Part shown: piece after piece, positions 1 to 8,065 of the stretch | Numbering within the stretch: position 1 is the stretch's first letter | Layout: the number at the start of each line of letters is the position of its first letter | Assembly: GCF_017303315.1 (NCBI RefSeq) | Contig: NZ_JAFKOI010000017.1 | Span: 1 to 64,000 of the forward strand | Reading direction: 5' to 3' | Length of the DNA stretch: 64,000 nucleotides | Source: Bacillus sp. NTK071 | GTDB taxonomy: Bacteria > Bacillota > Bacilli > Bacillales > Guptibacillaceae | Notes under the pieces: model-generated | Seen by the model: only the letters and a program-made list of their open reading frames with translations | The model's database searches: none | What the model was told of the DNA's origin: nothing | Translations under genes and position numbers: made by a program

Positions 1-26
1 TTCCGCTCCAATCTGCTAAGTGTGAA
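1..26 (-). repeat. Edge fragment of the interspersed hairpin repeat
   Basis: The first bases match the inner arm of the repeat seen at 40208, 25519 and, inverted, at 17698 and 42680: a TTCCGCTCCAAT motif followed by a GCTAAGTG motif. Only the part inside the window is visible, so its full length is unknown. It lies downstream of the minJ terminator. Confidence 0.6.
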
Positions 27-74
27 ATTGTCAAAAATTATTCTAAAAGCTTCAAACTTTTTTAAGAAAAGCAA

Positions 75-109
75 TATAAAAGAAGGCTATAGATTAGCCT
101 TCTTTTATA
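75..109. terminator. Intrinsic terminator after minJ
   Basis: A near-perfect palindrome, AAAAGAAGGCTA then a short loop then TAGCCTTCTTTT, follows the minJ stop on the minus strand. It is flanked by A/T runs on both sides, so it could work in both directions. Confidence 0.8.
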
Positions 110-111
110 AG

Positions 112-1302
112 TTATTGAGCTTCTTCTATATCATGTAGGCGGTGTTCTTTTACAAACAACAACCCTAGCTCATGGTGTTCGTTATGATACAACGCTTTTT
201 GTTCAAACCTTACTTCACCATTAAAATCGAGCACCTCTAATTTGCAATGTGCTGCATTTCTTTGAAGTGCTGTATAAAAGTCAGTTCCTTTTCCTAGTGG
301 AATTCCGTTCACTTTTGAAATTACTTCACCAACTTGTAAATTCATATGGTCTGCTGGAGACTCAGGTAGAATGCCTAGAATGACTAGTCCTTCATTTCGT
401 TCGTTAAAATAAGCTGCCTTATTCTTTCCGCGATGAAGAAGGAGGATCGTTGCTCTCATAACAACAACAACACCCAACATAATCAATGCAAGCCATTCAT
501 TATTCATAAAGTAACTTACTAGTCCGATAACCACAGCACCTACACCTAGAAGTAGTACCTGCCTTCCATTTCTCTTAAGTTCAGGAACAGGGAGAGCATG
601 GTGAATGAGCTTCTGAAAACCTATTGGTAGTGGTAGAAGAATAAAAGAATAGGTCTGATCTCCAAAATTTAAAAGAGGCCACCATGAGAATGCCTCGACA
701 TTGCCGACAGGAAGAAAAAGAAAGAGTGGAATGAGCCAAAGTCTTTGAACCTCATGACCTCCCACAAGCTTGCCACGTTTACTTTCAACCAACCTTGGAG
801 ATGTCTGACTGACAGCATTCCTAGAGATGAGTAAACCTTCCATCAACACCAGAAAACCAACTAAAAGGACAACGGCTGTCATTGACGTTGAACCTATACC
901 CTCTTGGAACGAATTTAATCGTTCGCTTCCAAAATCAATTGGTGTATAAAATAATGCAGCTACAACAGGTAAGATAAACGTAAATGCTGGGGAAAGAAAT
1001 CGAATTTGTCCTGTAACAAGAAGTAAAAAAGCAGCGATACTTATAGCTATCGTACTACTGAATGGTAGTGTAATACCGAGAAACATATTAACTATCATAA
1101 ATGCTGCTCCCGCTATTATTCCTGGTACGATAGCAAACGCCACATCGTCGAGAGCATCGTGAACGCGCGTATGAAAATCTCGACGATCTCGCTTTACCCG
1201 TGAGAGCCCAAGAATGAATGCCCCAATTAGCGTGATATACGTTAAAGGATGTAAAAATAAGCTGATTATCCCTTTTAGTATGGAAAGACCAATATTGTCC
1301 AT
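112..1302 (-). CDS. minJ: MinJ, polar topological determinant of cell division (PDZ membrane protein)
   Basis: MinJ bridges DivIVA and MinD at poles and septa, so that the Min system blocks division there. The 396-residue product has about eight hydrophobic segments over residues 10-300, then a C-terminal PDZ domain (about 300-390, with a GILPESPAD carboxylate-loop region). This matches the roughly 397-aa B. subtilis MinJ (YvjD). The start is set at 1302 because GGAGG lies 6 nt upstream of that ATG; an ATG five codons earlier overlaps the ribosome site itself. The neighbour is ctpB as in B. subtilis, but no swrA lies between the two. Identity rests on architecture, length and synteny. Confidence 0.88.
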   Translation of the reverse strand: MDNIGLSILKGIISLFLHPLTYITLIGAFILGLSRVKRDRRDFHTRVHDALDDVAFAIVPGIIAGAAFMIVNMFLGITLPFSSTIAISIAAFLLLVTGQIRFLSPAFTFILPVVAALFYTPIDFGSERLNSFQEGIGSTSMTAVVLLVGFLVLMEGLLISRNAVSQTSPRLVESKRGKLVGGHEVQRLWLIPLFLFLPVGNVEAFSWWPLLNFGDQTYSFILLPLPIGFQKLIHHALPVPELKRNGRQVLLLGVGAVVIGLVSYFMNNEWLALIMLGVVVVMRATILLLHRGKNKAAYFNERNEGLVILGILPESPADHMNLQVGEVISKVNGIPLGKGTDFYTALQRNAAHCKLEVLDFNGEVRFEQKALYHNEHHELGLLFVKEHRLHDIEEAQ

Positions 1303-1334
1303 TTTATATTCCTCCATGCTTTTGCCCCTGTCAG

Positions 1335-1365
1335 AAAAAAATTCCGCAGGATTTCCTGCGGAATA
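1335..1365 (-). terminator. Intrinsic terminator of ctpB
   Basis: A stem of ATTCCGCAGG paired with CCTGCGGAAT, followed on the minus strand by a run of six T. It separates ctpB from minJ. Confidence 0.88.
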
Positions 1366-1399
1366 GCTTCGACATCAACAGTTTGTTTCCTTCTTGGAA

Positions 1400-2845
1400 T
1401 TATTTAGCAAGAAGTTCTACAGCTGTTTCAAGCTGAACATCGTTATCAGAATTACGAATTGAATCTACGATATTTTCTTGAAGTTTCTGTGCAGTCTTCT
1501 CATCAATTTTTCCAGATACATTCATATTGTTTGAGCGCTGGAATGCTTTTACTGCAGTAACTGTTTTGTCACTATAATAGCCGTCCGTTCGTCCAGGTTC
1601 AAACCCAAGACCTTTTAACATCACTTGTGCTGATTCCACCTGTTTATTGTTTTGGTCAAACTCCAGAGTTTTCTCTGCTGACAAAGGATTTACGTAGAAA
1701 TAAGCTGGCTGTTCAGCTTCTACAGTTGGTTCAATTCCTTTTTTATGAATCCAATTCCCATCTGGTGTGAGCCACTTGAACATGGTGAGCTTAATATTAC
1801 TTCCATCACCTAAATCTACAGTTGTTTGAACCGTCCCCTTACCGAACGATTTCTCTCCAACAAGATCATATCCACCAGCCTCTTTAAGAGCGCCTGCTAG
1901 AATTTCAGCTGCAGATGCACTCCCACGATCAATCAAACCAACGATCGGATAATCTTTTTTCTTTTCTAATGAAGAGACAGAACGCTGTTTCTCTCCCTGA
2001 CGATCTTCAATTTGAACATATGGTTTATCACTAGGAATAATCTCTTCAGCCATATCAGAAACAACGTTTAAGAGTCCGCCGGGATTATTACGAACATCAA
2101 GTACTAGTCCATCGATTCCTTCATTTTCAAGTTTTTTAAGTTCTTTGGAAAAGCTTTTCGCTGTATTTTCTGAGAAAGAAGTAACCTGGAGAACTCCAAT
2201 TTTCTTGCCATTTTTCTCAACCGTATCCGCATATACGGTCTCAATTGGTATCTCGTCTCTTGTCACCTTCACTTCCATTACTTCAGAAACACCTGGACGT
2301 TGGACACCAAGCTTCACAACCGTCCCTTTTTCACCGCGAATTTTCAAGACAGCATCATACAGATCAAGTCCCTCTGTACTTTCACCGTCAATCGTCATAA
2401 TTTTATCGTTTGGACGAAGACCTGCCTTTTCAGCCGGAGAGTCTTTATAAGGTGACACGATCGTCACTCGACCATCATCCATATTAACCTCTGCACCAAT
2501 ACCTTCAAACGAGGATCCAAGTGATTGGCTAAACTGTTCTGCTGTCTTTGGATCCATATAAACGGAATAAGGATCATCGAGTGTATCAATCATTCCTTTA
2601 ATAGCCCCATCTAGAAGATCTTTTTGATCGACATCTTTCACATAGCGATCAGTAATCAGCTCATACGTTTTATTTATTTTCGAAAGTTCCTCTGACTCAA
2701 TGTCATTTCCTGAGCCAAGTGTCATCGACTGTTCACTTCCTTGAGACTCGTCCTGAAAGAGTGCGAAAGCCGCATATGTACCACCCGAACCCACGAGTAA
2801 GGCAATCACGACGAGTAACGCGACAACTTTCCCCTGTATCTTCAA
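1400..2845 (-). CDS. ctpB: CtpB, S41-family carboxy-terminal processing protease
   Basis: This secreted serine protease cleaves SpoIVFA (and BofA) in the sigma-K checkpoint of sporulating bacilli. Visible parts are an N-terminal membrane anchor or signal (about 5-30), a PDZ domain (about 105-195), the S41 core with a Ser-Lys-Gln triad at about S311 (in GSASAAE), K336 (in FGKG) and Q340, and a C-terminal peptidoglycan-binding module (about 395-460). The 25-residue Ser-Lys spacing equals that of B. subtilis CtpB (480 aa). I chose a TTG start at 2845, giving 481 aa, because GAGGTG lies 6 nt upstream; the GTG three codons earlier is part of that site. It has its own terminator. Confidence 0.93.
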   Translation of the reverse strand: MKIQGKVVALLVVIALLVGSGGTYAAFALFQDESQGSEQSMTLGSGNDIESEELSKINKTYELITDRYVKDVDQKDLLDGAIKGMIDTLDDPYSVYMDPKTAEQFSQSLGSSFEGIGAEVNMDDGRVTIVSPYKDSPAEKAGLRPNDKIMTIDGESTEGLDLYDAVLKIRGEKGTVVKLGVQRPGVSEVMEVKVTRDEIPIETVYADTVEKNGKKIGVLQVTSFSENTAKSFSKELKKLENEGIDGLVLDVRNNPGGLLNVVSDMAEEIIPSDKPYVQIEDRQGEKQRSVSSLEKKKDYPIVGLIDRGSASAAEILAGALKEAGGYDLVGEKSFGKGTVQTTVDLGDGSNIKLTMFKWLTPDGNWIHKKGIEPTVEAEQPAYFYVNPLSAEKTLEFDQNNKQVESAQVMLKGLGFEPGRTDGYYSDKTVTAVKAFQRSNNMNVSGKIDEKTAQKLQENIVDSIRNSDNDVQLETAVELLAK

Positions 2846-2870
2846 TGTACTCACCTCTTCTGATTTGAAG

Positions 2871-2906
2871 GAAAAGGCACCCCATCATAACGATGCGATG
2901 CCTTTT
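2871..2906 (-). terminator. Intrinsic terminator of the M23 peptidase gene
   Basis: An imperfect hairpin with outer arms AAAAGGCA/TGCCTTTT and inner CATC/GATG pairing, ending in a T-rich stretch on the minus strand, just upstream of ctpB. Confidence 0.65.
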
Positions 2907-2996
2907 CATCTTATTGTACTATATGATTCAGTTGTTTTCATTATGTTTCCATCTCAGATTGTGACAGGGACAGAACAGTCATTAACCGTCTCGAGA

Positions 2997-4328
2997 TTAA
3001 CGGAGGTAGTTCATTGGGTTAACGGCATTAGACTTGCTTGCATTCCATCCACCTTTATGGATTTCAAAATGCAAATGCTGACCTGTTGAATGACCTGAGT
3101 TACCCATTGTTCCAAGATATTGACCTGCACTTACTGATTGGCCAGTAGACACAGCACGATTTCTCAAATGAGCATAAACAGTTGTATACATTTGACCGTT
3201 AATGCTATGCGTTAAGAACACAACATTTCCATATGATGAAGATTTATATGATCTTAGTACTGTACCTGCAGCAGCCGCTGATACAGGGTTAGCCCCACCT
3301 TGTGCAATATCAATTCCTTCATGCATTCTACCCCAACGGCTTCCAAATCCAGATGTGATTGGACCAGCTGCTGGTTTTGAGAAGATTGCACTGCCAGATG
3401 GTTCTGGAGCAGGTGCCGGTGCTGGTGAAGATTGTGAGCTGCTTTCATTCGAGCTAGAAGATTTCTTAGATTTTTTTGCTGCTGCCGCTTCGGCTGCTGC
3501 CTTCTCTTTAGCTGCTTTAGCTGCGGCTTTACGTTCTGCTTCTGCTTTACGAGCTGCTTCTTCAGCACGTTTAATCTCTTGCTGAACAGCTTTCTCTTGT
3601 GCTTCTAAAAGCTCAGCACTTTCGTTTAAATCCATCATGTGATTATGAAGCTCGCCTTCTTCTTCTTCAAGAGACTTCATAAGCTTATCTTTTTCAGCCT
3701 TTTTAGCATCAAGTTCTTTTTTAAGCTCTTCTAGTTCAGCTTTTTTATCTTGTAGTGATGCTAGCTTATCTTCGACTTCCGCTTTCTTCTCTTCTACAGC
3801 AAGCTTGTCCGCTTTGTGCTCTTCAAGAATCTTTTTATCTTGATCTGCAATTGTATTAAGAGCAAGAACACGTTCAACTAGATCTCCAAAGTCTTTTGAT
3901 CCAAGTAATACTTCCATGTAGTCAACAGTTCCTCCACCGTTCTGCTGCATGGAACGAACGCGATCCTTCAATAGCTTGTCTCTTTCAGCAATGCGATCTT
4001 CAAGGACAGCAATTTCTTCTTTAAGCTCATCGATTTGTTCATTAGTCTTTTGGATTTCATTTTCTTTTGTTGAAATCTTATCGTCTGTTTCAGCTACTTC
4101 TTTATCAAGTCGTTCAATTTGAGAACGAACATCTTGTTGCTCTGCCTTCACATCAGCAAGCTCAGACTCTTTCTCTTTAAGCTCCTGCTCATTTTTTGAC
4201 TGCTTATTTTTCACATCATTTAATTGCTCATCAAGACTTGCTGCGATCGTAGTTTGTGGAACTGCTGCTGATAGTCCGCTCAATCCTAGAGTTAATGTTA
4301 GTGCAGTTGCGATCATTTTACGCTTCAA
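2997..4328 (-). CDS. Coiled-coil M23 (LytM/EnvC-type) peptidoglycan hydrolase or activator linked to FtsEX
   Basis: A secreted 443-aa protein with a signal peptide (about 1-30), a long coiled coil (about 30-260), an Ala/Lys-rich and then Ser/Pro-rich linker (260-320), and a C-terminal M23 domain. The zinc motifs HEGID and HLHFE are intact, so it may be an active endopeptidase. FtsEX complexes transmit force through such coiled-coil partners (EnvC in E. coli, CwlO in B. subtilis, PcsB in streptococci). Position directly downstream of ftsEX makes this the likely FtsEX effector. The start is TTG, with GGAGG 8 nt upstream. The specific name is uncertain because B. subtilis has no equivalent gene at this site. 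Confidence 0.85.
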   Translation of the reverse strand: MKRKMIATALTLTLGLSGLSAAVPQTTIAASLDEQLNDVKNKQSKNEQELKEKESELADVKAEQQDVRSQIERLDKEVAETDDKISTKENEIQKTNEQIDELKEEIAVLEDRIAERDKLLKDRVRSMQQNGGGTVDYMEVLLGSKDFGDLVERVLALNTIADQDKKILEEHKADKLAVEEKKAEVEDKLASLQDKKAELEELKKELDAKKAEKDKLMKSLEEEEGELHNHMMDLNESAELLEAQEKAVQQEIKRAEEAARKAEAERKAAAKAAKEKAAAEAAAAKKSKKSSSSNESSSQSSPAPAPAPEPSGSAIFSKPAAGPITSGFGSRWGRMHEGIDIAQGGANPVSAAAAGTVLRSYKSSSYGNVVFLTHSINGQMYTTVYAHLRNRAVSTGQSVSAGQYLGTMGNSGHSTGQHLHFEIHKGGWNASKSNAVNPMNYLR

Positions 4329-4378
4329 TCTTTGTTCCTCCCCCGAAATAGATGAATCTATTTATCTAGTAGTTTTCA

Positions 4379-5272
4379 TTAAACTTTCAAGAACTTACGC
4401 ATTGACGTAAGGCTTCCCCAGACCCCGATGATAACTCCCAGGACAACTAGAAGTCCTGATAGTTGATACACAAAAGGTGTTACTGGTAATAAGTCGATAA
4501 TAAAAGTTGGAAAACGGTTTGCAATCAATTCTATTAAATAATAGTAACCGTATATTAACAAACCGATTGGTATGAGTGCACCAAGAATCCCAATTAATAT
4601 GCCTTCTATTAGAAAAGGCCAACGAATAAACCAATTTGTTGCACCTACTAATTTCATAATTTCAATTTCATGGCTTCTAGCAACAATTGTAAGTTTAATA
4701 GTATTTGAAATGAGGAACATAGCTGTAAATAGTAATCCAATTACGAGTGCCAGTCCAACATTACGTGCGATTTCCAAAACTTTAAATAGTTTATTGACGG
4801 TATCTTCTGCGAACTCCACGTTCTGTACATACTCTAGCTGTTCAATTTCTTCAGCGACTTTATTGACGTCTTGAGGATCTTTTGTTTTGACAAGAAAAGC
4901 ATCGCTCAATGGATTTTCATCTCTTAATGATTCAAAAACTTCGCCTTCATCGCCAAGATTATTAATTAATTGATCAAGCCCTTCTTCTTTCGATTGGAAG
5001 GTAGCTGATTCAACCTCTGAAATGTTTTCAATCTTGCTTTTCAATTCGTCCTGTTGTCCTTGGTTAGCTGTAATATCAATAAACGCGCTTATTTCAACGT
5101 CGCTTTCAAGTTGATCTCCAAAGGCATTTAAATTGAGCAGTAATGCGAGACATACACCTACAAGAAGTAAGGTGACGGTTACAGCTGATATGGAAGCAAA
5201 CGTCATCCAGCCATTTCGACCAAGATTCTTAAAACCTTCTTTTCCATGCCGACCAAACGTTTTAATTTTCAT
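4379..5272 (-). CDS. ftsX: FtsX, membrane subunit of the FtsEX complex
   Basis: An integral-membrane partner of FtsE that regulates cell-wall hydrolases during growth, division or sporulation. The 297-aa protein has TM1 at about 25-47, an extracellular domain (about 50-165) that should contact the hydrolase partner, and three TM segments near the C-terminus, as in the FtsX family (B. subtilis 296 aa). The ATG at 5272 is chosen because GAGGTG is 9 nt upstream and it aligns with the known MIKILGRH-type N-terminus. It overlaps the 3' end of ftsE by 11 bp, so the two are translationally coupled. Confidence 0.95.
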   Translation of the reverse strand: MKIKTFGRHGKEGFKNLGRNGWMTFASISAVTVTLLLVGVCLALLLNLNAFGDQLESDVEISAFIDITANQGQQDELKSKIENISEVESATFQSKEEGLDQLINNLGDEGEVFESLRDENPLSDAFLVKTKDPQDVNKVAEEIEQLEYVQNVEFAEDTVNKLFKVLEIARNVGLALVIGLLFTAMFLISNTIKLTIVARSHEIEIMKLVGATNWFIRWPFLIEGILIGILGALIPIGLLIYGYYYLIELIANRFPTFIIDLLPVTPFVYQLSGLLVVLGVIIGVWGSLTSMRKFLKV

Positions 5273-5948
5273 ACCCGTATTCACCTCTTGCTTCATCACG
5301 GGTTACTAAACCACCATCTATTGCAATAACACGTTTCCTAAATGTATTCACAATATCTTTATTATGAGTTGCCATAATAACAGTCGTACCGCGATTGTTA
5401 ATTTGATCTAATAAATCCATAATCCCCCACGCCGTTTCTGGATCCAGATTACCAGTTGGTTCATCTGTAAGTAGAATGCTAGGATTATTGACGATCGCTC
5501 TTGCTATTGAAACCCTCTGCTGTTCCCCTCCAGATAGCTCATCCGGTAAGAACCTCGCTTTGTTCTTCAAATTAACGAGACTTAGAACTTCCATGACCCG
5601 CTTGCGAGTTGATGCTTTGCTTTCTTCGATGACTTCAAGAGCAAAAGCGACGTTTTCATATACGGTTAGCTTTGGAAGAAGTTTAAAGTCCTGAAAAACA
5701 ACGCCGATTTCGCGACGAAGTTTAGGGACGTGTTTATTCTTCATCTTGCCAACATCTTTTCCATTGATGATGATTGTTCCACTTGTAGGCACTTCTTCCC
5801 GATACATCATTCTCATAAAGGTCGATTTACCGGCTCCACTTGGTCCTACTATGTAAACAAACTCGCCTTTCCCAATCTTGATATCAATGCCGTTAATAGC
5901 TTTTATTCCGTTGTTGTATGTCTTCCATATATCTTTCATTTCGATCAA
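5262..5948 (-). CDS. ftsE: FtsE, ATPase of the FtsEX complex
   Basis: An ABC-type ATPase that drives FtsX. The 228-residue length matches B. subtilis FtsE. It shows Walker A GPSGAGKS (35-42), a Q-loop Gln at about 86, the signature LSGGEQQ (138-144) and Walker B ILLTDEP (158-164). The start is TTG at 5948; the only upstream ribosome site is a weak AAGTGG. It is the first gene of the ftsE-ftsX-M23 cluster, preceded by a possible SigA promoter about 90 nt upstream. Confidence 0.95.
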   Translation of the reverse strand: MIEMKDIWKTYNNGIKAINGIDIKIGKGEFVYIVGPSGAGKSTFMRMMYREEVPTSGTIIINGKDVGKMKNKHVPKLRREIGVVFQDFKLLPKLTVYENVAFALEVIEESKASTRKRVMEVLSLVNLKNKARFLPDELSGGEQQRVSIARAIVNNPSILLTDEPTGNLDPETAWGIMDLLDQINNRGTTVIMATHNKDIVNTFRKRVIAIDGGLVTRDEARGEYGYEN

Positions 5949-6046
5949 AATGTACCACTTCCTACTTGCTTAAATTCTCGATGCAAACTCTTAGAATGTA
6001 GGTTTAATAGAATAGTGAATATGTGTTTGTTTTTACATCTGTAGAT

Positions 6047-6074
6047 ATTATAACAAACAAATTCGCTAATTTAA
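6047..6074 (-). promoter_or_regulatory. Candidate SigA promoter for ftsEX
   Basis: On the minus strand a perfect -10 TATAAT (6047-6052) is preceded, with a 16-nt spacer, by a weak -35 TTAAAT (6069-6074). It would start transcription about 90 nt before ftsE. The -35 match is poor, so this is tentative. Confidence 0.4.
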
Positions 6075-6223
6075 GACAAATTTTTATTACATTTCTGTTT
6101 CAGCTTCGGCGCTATATGACATCTTTTGCAATGATGTATTAATATTTCATAGAAACTTACACAATCTCAGTCTTTATACATTTTGTTCGATTTAAACTTC
6201 ATTAATTTTTGTTCACGAACAAT

Positions 6224-6289
6224 GTTGATTTTTGACTCATTTACGCCCTGCGGCGACCTTTCGAATGAGCCCAAAATCGAGAAATCAAC
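6224..6289. other. Long imperfect inverted repeat in the ftsE-cccB gap
   Basis: This gap (5949-6499) has no credible gene. It contains an imperfect stem-loop with outer arms GTTGATTT (6224-6231) and AAATCAAC (6282-6289) and inner arms CTCATT (6236-6241) and AATGAG (6264-6269). The function is unknown. Confidence 0.5.
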
Positions 6290-6342
6290 ACTATGAGCTA
6301 ACATAGCCTTATTTTAAAGCTCTTTTCTAATAGCTGTTAAAT

Positions 6343-6431
6343 TGTTGATCTTGAGTTGGTTCTAAATATAATCCACCTTCCAAAGGGGATTGGAGTGGAA
6401 ATCAACCACCTCTCTTGTAGCAAAAAATTCT
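6343..6431 (+). repeat. Degenerate copy of the interspersed repeat
   Basis: It contains TTGTTGATCTTGAG, GATTGGAGTGGAAATCAACC and CTTGTAGCAA, which correspond in order to the left arm, the inner GGAGCGGAA arm and the TATAGCAACAA right arm of better-preserved copies at 17641 and 42619. It lacks the GC-rich core. Confidence 0.45.
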
Positions 6432-6461
6432 ATGCACAAAATCTACTTATAAAAAATCAAC

Positions 6462-6489
6462 AAAAAAGCACGCGCTGCTATGCGAGTGC
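6462..6489 (-). terminator. Intrinsic terminator of cccB
   Basis: On the minus strand a GCAC-CGC stem pairs with GCG-GTGC around a short loop and is followed by six T. Confidence 0.75.
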
Positions 6490-6499
6490 CCACTGTTCC

Positions 6500-6883
6500 T
6501 TATTTCATATCTGCTAGCCATTTTGCTACGTTTTCTTCTTTTTCCGTATCGCCTCTAAGGATATTACCTGGCATTTGCCCTTTGCCGTTTTGAATAATGT
6601 TCAAAATTTCATCTTTTGAGTAGCGTGAACCGACAGCTGTTAAACTAGGTCCAACTTTACCTTGTAAATTCTCACCATGACAGCTTAAGCAATTGGCATC
6701 ATACGTAGCACGTGCTGCTTCAGCATCATATTCTCCAGAAGATTCACTCGTCTTATCTGAAGAGTTATTTGTGGATTCCTCATTCATAGAGCTTTCATTT
6801 TCACCGTTTTCGTTACCGCCACCACATGCAGCTAATCCTAAAATAAGAACCAATCCAAGCACCATACTCATCCACTTTTTCAA
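6500..6883 (-). CDS. cccB: CccB-type cytochrome c551 lipoprotein
   Basis: A small extracytoplasmic electron carrier that feeds electrons to cytochrome c oxidase. The 127-aa precursor has a lipobox LAAC with lipidated Cys20, an acidic Ser/Asn/Glu-rich linker (21-52), the haem-binding CLSCH motif (65-69) and a candidate axial Met at 104 in KGQMPGN. Length and position between ftsEX and the YitT gene match B. subtilis cccB (112 aa; the linker is longer here). It is terminated by its own hairpin. Confidence 0.92.
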   Translation of the reverse strand: MKKWMSMVLGLVLILGLAACGGGNENGENESSMNEESTNNSSDKTSESSGEYDAEAARATYDANCLSCHGENLQGKVGPSLTAVGSRYSKDEILNIIQNGKGQMPGNILRGDTEKEENVAKWLADMK

Positions 6884-6926
6884 TTATTCCACTCCTAATG
6901 AATCTTTTTACATTACTATTACCTGC

Positions 6927-7811
6927 TTACTCTCTTTTAAAACCTTCCCCCAACACTTCAGTTGCATTTGAAACAATTACAAATGCAGAAGGGTCAACAT
7001 CCTTAACAAGTTGCTTTAATTTCGTTACTTCGTTTTGTGCGACAACGACCATTAAGATCGGGCGCTTATCGTTTGTGTAGCCACCTTGTCCTGATATTCG
7101 AGTCACACCGCGATCGACCACTGTTATAATCCCTTCACGAAGCTCTTCCTCTTTATCTGAAATGATGAGAGCCATTTTGGAATAGCCTAAGCCTAGTTGT
7201 ACAACATCAATGGTTTTTCCTGTTAAGTACATTGCAATGAGTGCATAAAGTGCTTCTTCAAGGCTGAAAACAAAAGCTGATGCGACGACAATCATCCCAT
7301 CAATCATAAAGACACATGTTCCAAGCGAAACACCACTATATTTGTTTACAATCTGTGCAGCTAAATCTGTTCCACCAGTAGACGCTTTCCCTCTAAAAAC
7401 GATCCCAAGTCCAAGTCCTACTCCAAGACCGCCGAATAATGCAGCTAGTAACGGATCTGTCGTAGCTGGTTCAACGTTCTCTGTCAATTTAACGACAAAT
7501 GGGAGAAAAAGAGTACCCACAAGGGTTTTCGGACCGTATTTCTTACCAAGAAAGATTAATCCACTTATAAATAAAGGAATGTTAAATGCCCACTGGACGT
7601 ATGCAGGTTTCCAATCGAACACCCCTTTCGTAATCGTACTAATTCCGCTTACGCCACCTGAGGCAATACTATTCGGTAGTAAAAAGAGGTTAAAGGCGAT
7701 CGCAACAATGGCAGACCCTACTATAACGCTTATGTACTCTAATATTCTGTGTGATAATGAAACTCTTTTGGCTGTAAACTTCGCTAACGTTGCAATCATA
7801 AAGGCATTCAC
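6927..7811 (-). CDS. YitT-family membrane protein (YvjA-like)
   Basis: A polytopic membrane protein of about 294 aa with five or six hydrophobic segments in the N-terminal 200 residues and a soluble C-terminal DUF2179-type domain (about 215-290). Members of this family are numerous in bacilli and poorly understood. Its place between cccB and prfB matches B. subtilis yvjA. A GTG start at 7811 and an ATG four codons later (7799) are both possible; neither has a strong ribosome site. Confidence 0.85.
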   Translation of the reverse strand: MNAFMIATLAKFTAKRVSLSHRILEYISVIVGSAIVAIAFNLFLLPNSIASGGVSGISTITKGVFDWKPAYVQWAFNIPLFISGLIFLGKKYGPKTLVGTLFLPFVVKLTENVEPATTDPLLAALFGGLGVGLGLGIVFRGKASTGGTDLAAQIVNKYSGVSLGTCVFMIDGMIVVASAFVFSLEEALYALIAMYLTGKTIDVVQLGLGYSKMALIISDKEEELREGIITVVDRGVTRISGQGGYTNDKRPILMVVVAQNEVTKLKQLVKDVDPSAFVIVSNATEVLGEGFKRE

Positions 7812-8027
7812 TCACTTATTGTATGTTTTTCGTCACTGCCGAATTTTCAGCAAAATCCTTCAGTAGTATATCACCGGTCCGATAGGGTGTAAACCGCATT
7901 GTAGCAGCGCGTTATCAGATTGAAGTGTTGAATTCTCCTCATCAATTTGGACGTTTTTCATGAGTATTTCACTATCCCATTTCCTTTTCTTACTTTGCCC
8001 CATCTCACTTAAAATTAATTTGGCAAT

Positions 8028-8058
8028 TGAAAAAGCCTCCGTTAAAAACAGAGGCTTT
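8028..8058 (-). terminator. Intrinsic terminator of prfB
   Basis: An AAAGCCTC(T/C)G stem around a GTTTTTAA-type loop, followed on the minus strand by a T run. It lies directly after the prfB stop. Confidence 0.88.
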
Positions 8059-8065
8059 CAGATCT

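Noticed and set aside
2865-3089. 74-codon plus-strand frame between ctpB and the M23 gene
   Set aside because: It covers the terminator and the antisense of the M23 domain end, without a ribosome site.
3202-3585. Ala-rich 127-codon frame opposite the M23 gene
   Set aside because: It mirrors the Lys/Ala-rich linker of the real gene; no ribosome site and no protein character.
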